A stretch of DNA of 64,000 bases from Parelaphostrongylus tenuis (lineage: Eukaryota > Nematoda > Chromadorea > Rhabditida > Metastrongylidae), in contig JAHQIW010007197.1 in NCBI GenBank assembly GCA_019055375.1, forward strand, positions 1 through 64,000. Direction: 5' to 3'. Positions 58,116-64,000 of the stretch are shown in pieces. The translations under genes and the position numbers were made by a program. The notes beneath the pieces were generated by a model that ran no database searches, had not been told where the DNA came from, and was given only the letters and a program-made list of their open reading frames with translations. The first letter of the stretch is position 1. Every line of letters starts with the position of its first letter.

Positions 58116-58952
58116 CGTAATATGACTGATTCCATGTTTGAATTTTAAAAGTGCTCTAAGAGTACACAATTCTATCTAGACTGTGTTTTGAACCTTTTAG
58201 AAGCTTCGTATCAATTTTTCGTTCCCTAAGCTGCTTGATATGTTGGCAACACGGGATTGAACCGAAGCCTACGTGAGTATCGTATAGGCACTTGTACCTA
58301 CTGCATTAAATATGCTCAACGTGTTTTCATCCATTACGCCTCATATGGACACTATAGCGCCCATAATGTCCAGGGCTTTCTACAGCCATATGCATATATT
58401 TTGTGCACAAGCCAATTGATTAGCTTGAGATTTCGCCCTTTCACACTTCGGGAGCCGCGTTGATATTTTTTCACTGGCATGTAACGTTGTCGTAGATTGC
58501 GGGGCGCCCCAATGAGAGTGTTGTTGTTTTGTAGTGAGACTCCGATATTTATCGTCAGTATCGTTTTATGGGCAATAAATGGCACCGTATGTTAGAAAAG
58601 ACTTCAATAAGGCTATCGGTGGTAGAGAAAACGGTAACGCTCCTCGAAAACCACATTTTTTATGAGACAACCCAGATACTTGCGGAAAGGTCACATTTTT
58701 AACTGTTGATGAACGTCTTTATTTTATCTTCTTTTATTTATACATAATTTCAGCCACATTTATCTCTCACTTATCTTGTCAGAAAGAATTGAACTATGAG
58801 CGTGGCCGTACACCAACAAATCACCAAATAATAAGTTACACTATCATTTTGTCCTCTGAAATTGAATATTGCGATGTAAATTTTGTAGTTTTGCTATCTT
58901 GTTATTCCATATAATACCGAAAAATTGTTGTTGACCGATGCTGATTGTATAC

Positions 58953-59694
58953 TAGGGTTGGAAAGAGAGTGCTGGGGCACTTCAATAAGCGTGAGATAAA
59001 TCCCATGCATATCATGGGAATATTACAGTTTCTTATGTGAGGTTTTTCCACTGAAGGCTTAGATAATATTCATCCTTTTTCATTTTGTTGCAAGCCTCCG
59101 CCATGTCCAACGATACAGTTGAGGTTCGTGTTTTACAGCGTCCTTATTGGAAAAAGGATTTTTCACAACGAGCTTCAGTCGATGAAATCAATAAAGTTGA
59201 AGGGGAAGACACAACAAACAAGCCTGATACTGGACGCTGTTTTCAACGTTTTGATGCTGGAGATTTTGACCCTCGAAGACAAGTCTCGTTTAGGGCGTCT
59301 AACAAAGTTGAAAAAAGAGGATTTGATTGCTCGTCAAGTGCTCGCGAATTAGCAACCTAACTCGATGTTTCTCATAACTGCACTAGCTTATCTCCATTAG
59401 CTTAACTTTGTCCACGAGAAGCTATCTTAGCCTTTTCCGATAAATGCATATTTTTTGAAGGGTTGCCGATTTGAGTCGTTCGATGAAGTTGATGTAGCAT
59501 GTGAAGAGTCTAATTCGAAGTCGAAGAAATGGTACTTTGACCAGGTGCGAAATCTGGCAGACTGATGGCGGAAAGTCGTAGAAAGCAATAGTCTTTATTT
59601 CGAAGAATAGTTGATAATGTTTTTTTTGGAATTCATGCATAGATTTTCGACTTTTTATGAGTGCCCCAGAACTTTCTTTCGAAGCTAAGAAATT
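58953..59694 (+). mobile_element. Internally deleted mariner (copy E)
   Basis: The left end (GGTTGGAAAGAGAGTGCTGG, GGCACTTCAATAAGCG) and the reverse complement of the right end (TCGAAAGAAAGTTCTGGGGC, ACTCATAAAAAG) form TIRs. Between them lie the transposase N-terminus (about 59102-59352) and, after a deletion, its C-terminus (about 59457-59610: CRFESFDEVDVACEE, then KKWYFDQVRNLADRW and a final LYFEE). The catalytic middle is lost. Length about 740 bp. Confidence 0.8.
59085..59360 (+). pseudogene. Mariner transposase N-terminal fragment, frameshifted
   Basis: One frame reads MSNDTVEVRVLQRPYW, FSQRASVDEINKVEGEDTTN and CFQRFDAGDFD. The expected continuation (LEDKSRLGRLTKLKKEDL) appears in the neighbouring + frame, showing an indel near 59265. 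This is the paired helix-turn-helix DNA-binding region; no catalytic motif. Confidence 0.75.
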
Positions 59695-59907
59695 ACTTAT
59701 CATTGAATATTCTGTGCAAAAACTGTACAACATCAGCGAAATATTTGAAAATATGGGTTAAGAAATTGCATTCTTTTCAAATAGAACTTCAAGAATTGAT
59801 GATTACGAGTTCTATCAAGACTTACTTCTTATAAGTTTCTTTTAAAAGTCACATCTTGCATAAGATGTATTTGCGAATTACAACCTTGTTATACCGCAGT
59901 AAGAATT

Positions 59908-60069
59908 ATGAAAACACTACCACAATTTTTTGTGCGGGTCCTGGCACTTCTTGCATTCGTTCGTTTACACGCGCATTCATCTTCCACAAGGTCTTCGATT
60001 ATTTCACGTTTTTGCTTCCGCTGGTGCTTGGGAACTCCGTCTTTTATTTCCATAAATATGCTGGAATGA
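59908..60069 (+). CDS. Candidate short secreted peptide (53 aa)
   Basis: ATG at 59908, TGA at 60067-60069. Residues 1-22 (MKTLPQFFVRVLALLAFVRL, then HA) have the shape of a signal peptide: Lys near the start, a leucine/valine/phenylalanine core and Ala at a plausible cleavage site. The mature part is short, Ser/Arg-rich, with two cysteines in RFCFRWCLG. An acceptor-like TTATACCGCAG ends eight bases before the ATG, matching a trans-spliced start. A donor-like AAG|GTCTTC inside (about 59990) would truncate this reading, in which case it is only a first exon. The minus strand is also open here (59889-60104), so strand is not certain. No family recognised. Confidence 0.3.
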   Translation: MKTLPQFFVRVLALLAFVRLHAHSSSTRSSIISRFCFRWCLGTPSFISINMLE

Positions 60070-60389
60070 TGGTCGGGATGGTTTTCGTTGCAATTTTGAA
60101 TCAAGTCAAGTGGAGGCTTTTTTAAAGAACTTATATGACTGATTGCAAAAGAACTTTGGGGGTAAAGGGATCGAATCAGCGGTTTACTTACAATCTAACT
60201 TCTTGAAAAGCCGCATCACTAGCCACGTGCTGTCCGCTCCCCAATACTACACTTTCTTCACACTTTGTTTTTTGTCTTTCCAGTGTTTCTTTCCCCTGCT
60301 CGTGTCCCAGTACTTTTAGCACTAAATTCGCTTTTCGTCTTCTCCTTGAACGTCGTAGAATACTGCTTGAGCGAGTCTACTTGCAATCT

Positions 60390-60545
60390 CGAGAATAGCC
60401 TGACTGTGGCGTTCCATAAGGCATTGTTGTTAACTGCCGGAAGTAGTTGGAGGGGTGGGGAAAGGGGGGCGAGTGGAGCGCGTAGCGACGAGTGTCACAA
60501 CCGCTCGGCCACGGCGCCCCTTTAGTTTAGCTTCCTTTGGTGCTA
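60390..60545 (-). repeat. GC-rich dispersed repeat with tRNA-like promoter, copy 2
   Basis: Read on the minus strand: GGGGCGCCGTGGCCGAGCGG, then TTGTGACACTCGTCGCTACG, a C-rich run, CTTCCGGCAGTTAAC and TTATGGAACGCCACAG. The GTGGCCGAGCGGTTGTGAC block is a good tRNA-Ser/Leu-type A box. Shares its far half with 6945-7095. The plus frame 60265-60525 runs into this repeat. Confidence 0.55.
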
Positions 60546-60549
60546 GACC

Positions 60550-61647
60550 AAAGTCAAAAAACACGAAAGTGTTTCTCTCAAAACGATTCCTGGCAAAAAT
60601 GTATTTTGCTGTACTAATCGAACTAATGAGTACAAGAAACGCTGTGCCGTAATGCGCCGTGCAATGCGACATACATGATTACTGTTTCGAGGTTCTCAAG
60701 AAAAAATGAAGCCCCATTCATTCGAAGTGAATAGATTTGTACGGAATTATATAGGGTAAGCATTTTCATATCGAGGAAATAGTATGTAATGTATGGTTTG
60801 TAACGAAGATCTTAAAACGCTTTTGCAGAATTGCTGAGGTTATTTGGAAAGAAATGTTCAATTAGCGTTCAAGAACGTTAACAAGAGTGATGAAGTCCTT
60901 AGCTCCTGAGCTAGCACCTGAACCCATTCGAAAATTCGAACTTTTGTGGACAAGGCATGCAAAGCCATTGAGAGCGAATGAAAAAAGCCTGGAAACTGCA
61001 CATCGTATGACAATGAGTTAATGTGTGACTGAATGGAAATTCAAACAAACAATGAAAACCGTATGGCCGACAATTAATAATGAAGTTCAGCGAGCTTAGC
61101 GTGATACGAAAACCGCTTAGTATTCGAGCTCTATTGTCCCTTTTTTTTGTAAGCATCCAGAGAGTCCTTTGCTTGTCAGAATGGTGACATCTCGTGCGAG
61201 ATTATAGCTGTTGAGACTAATCTCTGATAGGTTTCTATTTTTCAGTGTTGCACATCAGAGATAAATCGGTCTTTATCCTCATAGCAGGTGATGCTTTCAT
61301 ATAAAAACAGCGATGACCTTCAAAAACGATGTTCAATCAACAAAAGGCACAATAACACCACTGAGAAGGATCATACCGACCTCCACTATAGTGTAGATTA
61401 CTCGTTATCAAAAGTCTTTTCAAAAAAGTAGAACGTGGAGTAATTGAGGATTTCTTCAATAGTGTATTTATTTCAACAGTCTATATTGACGTCGTAGATT
61501 ATCCTACACTTCCTTAACAAAATGTTGCCAATGACGAACTGTGATTCACGCATGGTGTGCCGCTTAGTTAGTTAAACAGTGCACGATAATTTTTTTTTAT
61601 GAAACTAGAGGACTTGAGAGGCTGAGAACTTGATAACATTATGGAAG
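60550..61647. other. No gene recognised
   Basis: AT-rich DNA between the GC-rich repeat and the large palindrome; the minus frame 60911-61156 has no motif or splice support. Confidence 0.4.
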
Positions 61648-62178
61648 CATTCAAAATAATCTCAAAAAAAGAATGTTTTAAGCTTAAACGAGGTTGGTAC
61701 GCCAGGGCATACACCGGTGTTTCGGAGGTTTCGGCCTCCTCGTCAGTGACCCCAGCCCCACATTAAGCCTTGCATTATGAGCAAGGAGGGAGGCGTATTG
61801 TGGTGATGGCATAGTGTACAATGACACTGGTCCATCACCACTGTTCAGTCGATGGATTTCTGCTGGTAGACCAAAATAAATCCATAAAAGGTTTTAAAAA
61901 CAGTCGATCTCATGGAGAGGTTTCAAAACAGTCGATCTTATGGATTTATTTTGGTCTACCAGCCGAAATCCATCGACTGAACAGTGGTGATGGACCAGTG
62001 TCATTGTACACTATGCCATCACCACAATACGCCTCCCTCCTTGCCTATAACGCATGGCCTAATGTGGGGCTGGGGTCACTGACGAGGAGGCCGAAGCCTC
62101 CGAAACACCGGTGTATGGCCCTGGCGTACCAACCTCGTTTAGGCTTAAAACATTCTTTTTTTGGAATTATTTTGAATG
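61648..62178. repeat. Large inverted repeat: 241-bp arms, ~49-bp loop
   Basis: Left arm 61648-61888 and right arm 61938-62178 are near-perfect reverse complements; the outermost bases pair as ATTCAAAATAAT / ATTATTTTGAAT and the innermost as CAAAATAAATCCATAA / TTATGGATTTATTTTG. Mismatches are few, mainly around CATTAAGCCTTGCATTATGA versus CATTAGGCCATGCGTTATAG and near the outer ends. Both arms are GC-richer than the flanks. The loop has two similar units (TTTTAAAAACAGTCGATC and TTTCAAAACAGTCGATC), and a third unit follows the right arm at about 62190-62210. This is foldback-element or recent inverted-duplication structure. No transposase. Confidence 0.9.
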
Positions 62179-62420
62179 TTTATTACGAGGTTTTAAAAAC
62201 AGTCGATCTTATGGACTATGGAGACAGTCTTATTGTATCATTTATGAGGAACGCAGCAAGGTATAAATCCTATTATTCATTTTATGTTAATTTGGTCTAT
62301 CAAATAAGCGTATTGCTACCATTATATGGCAATATTTTACAGTTTTCATTTGGCCTTTTCCTAAGTACATTATCGAGCTTTCCTGGCCGCGGTGCACAAA
62401 CCAGAATGTGTTCAAAGTGA
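61821..62420 (+). other. 199-codon open frame across the palindrome, probably not a gene
   Basis: The longest open frame in the window starts inside the left arm, crosses the loop and the right arm, then runs through 240 bp of AT-rich flank. Arm-derived residues have no family motif. The last part (about residues 120-199) includes a hydrophobic stretch (LVYQISVLLPLYGNILQFSF). A genuine short protein cannot be ruled out, but the frame is mainly explained by the stop-poor GC-richer arms. Confidence 0.2.
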
Positions 62421-62695
62421 AATTTTCCATAGCTTGTTTGTTTACCATATTTTGACTTGTATTGTGATTTTTTCAATGTTTACTGGGATTTTCGACTGAT
62501 GTACCTTTTCTGAAGTCATAGCGCCTTAACTAAACAATATTAAATCATGGTATTTTTCCGTTCAGTGAGGACCATAGGGTTTTTCCTCATTTTATTGAAA
62601 TGATCAGTCATTTTAAGTTGACGCGCTAGAGAACATGAAGAAAGTACCAGAGTACGTGAGCCTCTAATTTTCTCTTAATTTGCTATCTATTTCAG

Positions 62696-62869
62696 TACAA
62701 GAGCTGCAGAATTACGGAAGTGAAAGTGAAAAGGTAAGTGACATTGTGAACAAGCATTCATGAATTGTACTATTTACTTCCAAAAAGTTTTTAGTATGAT
62801 CTAAGCAGGTGGTTGAGTGAAGGACAAATACTCTTTTCTCCAGTTTACTTCGTTGTGCGTTGCACATGA
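62696..62869 (+). other. Possible exons of a gene extending off the right end
   Basis: A 38-nt segment at 62696-62733 has excellent splice sites (GCTATCTATTTCAG| and GAAAAG|GTAAGTG) and reads QELQNYGSESEK in the frame that continues. The next acceptor (AAAGTTTTTAG) opens a segment at 62795-62869 reading YDLSRWLSEGQILFSPVYF to a TGA. Phase is continuous between them. Upstream partner exons were not found, so the strand-plus gene is only suggested. Confidence 0.3.
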
Positions 62870-64000
62870 GGGATTCTAGGTAGATGTACCTTAAGATTCC
62901 ATAGATAATGGCGGTTCACGGAAAAGAGCGGTATGTACTTGGAAAATGGGCGGATGCGTACACTTTTTCCGAATCTCGTTATACTTAATTTTTTCCGTAC
63001 TCTTGAAATTTTTCATTTTTTCACTTTAGTTAGGTACACTTTTCTAAAGGGACTGTGAAACGCCGTAAGTCCAACACTGCGGTGCCCGTGTTTGCCGTCC
63101 TTTTTTTTTGGAAAAATGAAACCGCTCTCATCTATAAAACTTCAGGGTGGATAGATCGAATAAGTAGAATGTATAGTTCGTGAATGACTACAAGGTTGGT
63201 ATTATTTATCATATCACTCGTTATGCGCTGTGTTTGAACGACTCGCTGTAGATGTAGAGTCAATACATCAATGGAATGTACGATTTATTTTCAAGAGAAG
63301 CTTGTAATTGAAACAAGTGATTAAATAGAGAATGAACCTCCGTATTACTTTAGGTGAGCTGTATTCAAGCTTACGGTCTCCCAACTTTTACTAACCATTA
63401 GGTGAAGGTTTTACTTGAAAAGGCAAGGATATATGCCCAAAGAGTCGGCACGTGCAATGTATCTACTATAAATTTTCCTTTGTAAAATTGCACATGTCAT
63501 ATCAAGTACTATACTAGTCAAGAATACTAAGCAACCATCCAAAGCAACTTCTGAATTATATACATCAAAATATAAGGCTAACACGAACGCATGCATTTTA
63601 TTTCAATCCAGGTGTCTAACATACTAATGCAAGTATTTAGGCTCGTAGAAATTTTTCATTTCACCATAAATCCTGTATGATGACTTTAGAAATTTTTGCT
63701 TTCATACGAGCTGATTTATTGCTGGTTATGGCCCAGATTTCAATGTAAATCGTCGAACGAAAAAATTGAGATAAATGATAAACGTATCTAAACGATGAGA
63801 ACGTTATTCAGGTTTGGATTGGACTCATTTTAGAATCAATTCGTCACACTCAGCTCATTACTTTTCTTCTTCAGTTGATGTAAAATCTTTGGATCTCTGT
63901 CGGACTGCTGACGCACCTTTGTGTTTTTCTACGCATTCCTAAAGCATATTTCGACGCGGTTGTGTAGTCAACAGCGAAAAGCGGCAGCTACTACGATGGC
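62870..64000. other. Right end, no further gene recognised
   Basis: AT-rich. At 63812-63881 a frame after TTATTCAG reads VWIGLILESIRHTQLITFLL before a TAA; it might be another exon, but no donor is evident. The minus frame 63411-63596 has no support. Confidence 0.35.

Noticed and set aside
60265..60525. 86-codon plus frame with hydrophobic start
   Set aside because: Its second half is the GC-rich repeat shared with 6945-7095.
61821..62420. Longest open frame of the window (199 codons) as a gene
   Set aside because: It runs through both arms of a palindrome; no motif and no splice context, so kept only as a low-confidence note.
1..64000. CRISPR array, bacterial operon, viral genome or rRNA
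   Set aside because: No regularly spaced direct repeats, no ribosome-binding-site gene series, no rRNA blocks; gene structure is spliced and eukaryotic.

Overview
This window looks like nuclear DNA from a nematode, most likely a strongylid (hookworm-type) worm. Evidence: AT-rich sequence, nematode-style acceptors (TTTCAG/TTTTAG), introns from 58 bp to 7.3 kb, putative spliced-leader acceptors a few bases before start codons, several decayed mariner elements of a type known from hookworms, an RTE-type retrotransposon tail and many tRNA-derived SINEs. The genus is inference. No prokaryotic genes, CRISPR array, rRNA or convincing intact tRNA gene was seen.

Layout. 1-11.5 kb: no gene I can defend; many long G runs on the + strand, densest at 9.4-9.56 kb, plus SINE fragments. 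12.1-28.1 kb (+): the one gene identified by family, the mRNA-decapping activator DCP1, reconstructed as ten exons with continuous phase (360 residues: EVH1 domain, linker, trimerisation helix). Its introns hold SINEs, a long-TIR MITE, a deleted mariner, a cecropia/Hsmar1-like mariner remnant and another mariner relic. 32.3-34.3 kb (-): a three-exon gene for a 113-residue two-pass membrane protein of unknown function. 40.5-41.1, 45.0 and 58.95-59.7 kb: mariner copies related to the one at 20.3 kb, each broken differently. 49.0-49.24 kb (-): 3' end of an RTE retrotransposon. 54.2-58.0 kb (-): a tentative multi-exon gene. 59.9 kb (+): a short ORF with a signal peptide. 61.65-62.18 kb: a near-perfect inverted repeat with 241-bp arms. 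62.7-62.87 kb (+): possible exons of a gene running off the right end.

The rest is intron and intergenic DNA with scattered repeats. I see no operon-like or multi-gene system. The best points for follow-up are the DCP1 and 113-residue models, the Hsmar1-like mariner, the large palindrome and the one-sided G-run landscape of the left 11 kb. All exon models were read by eye and need transcript support.
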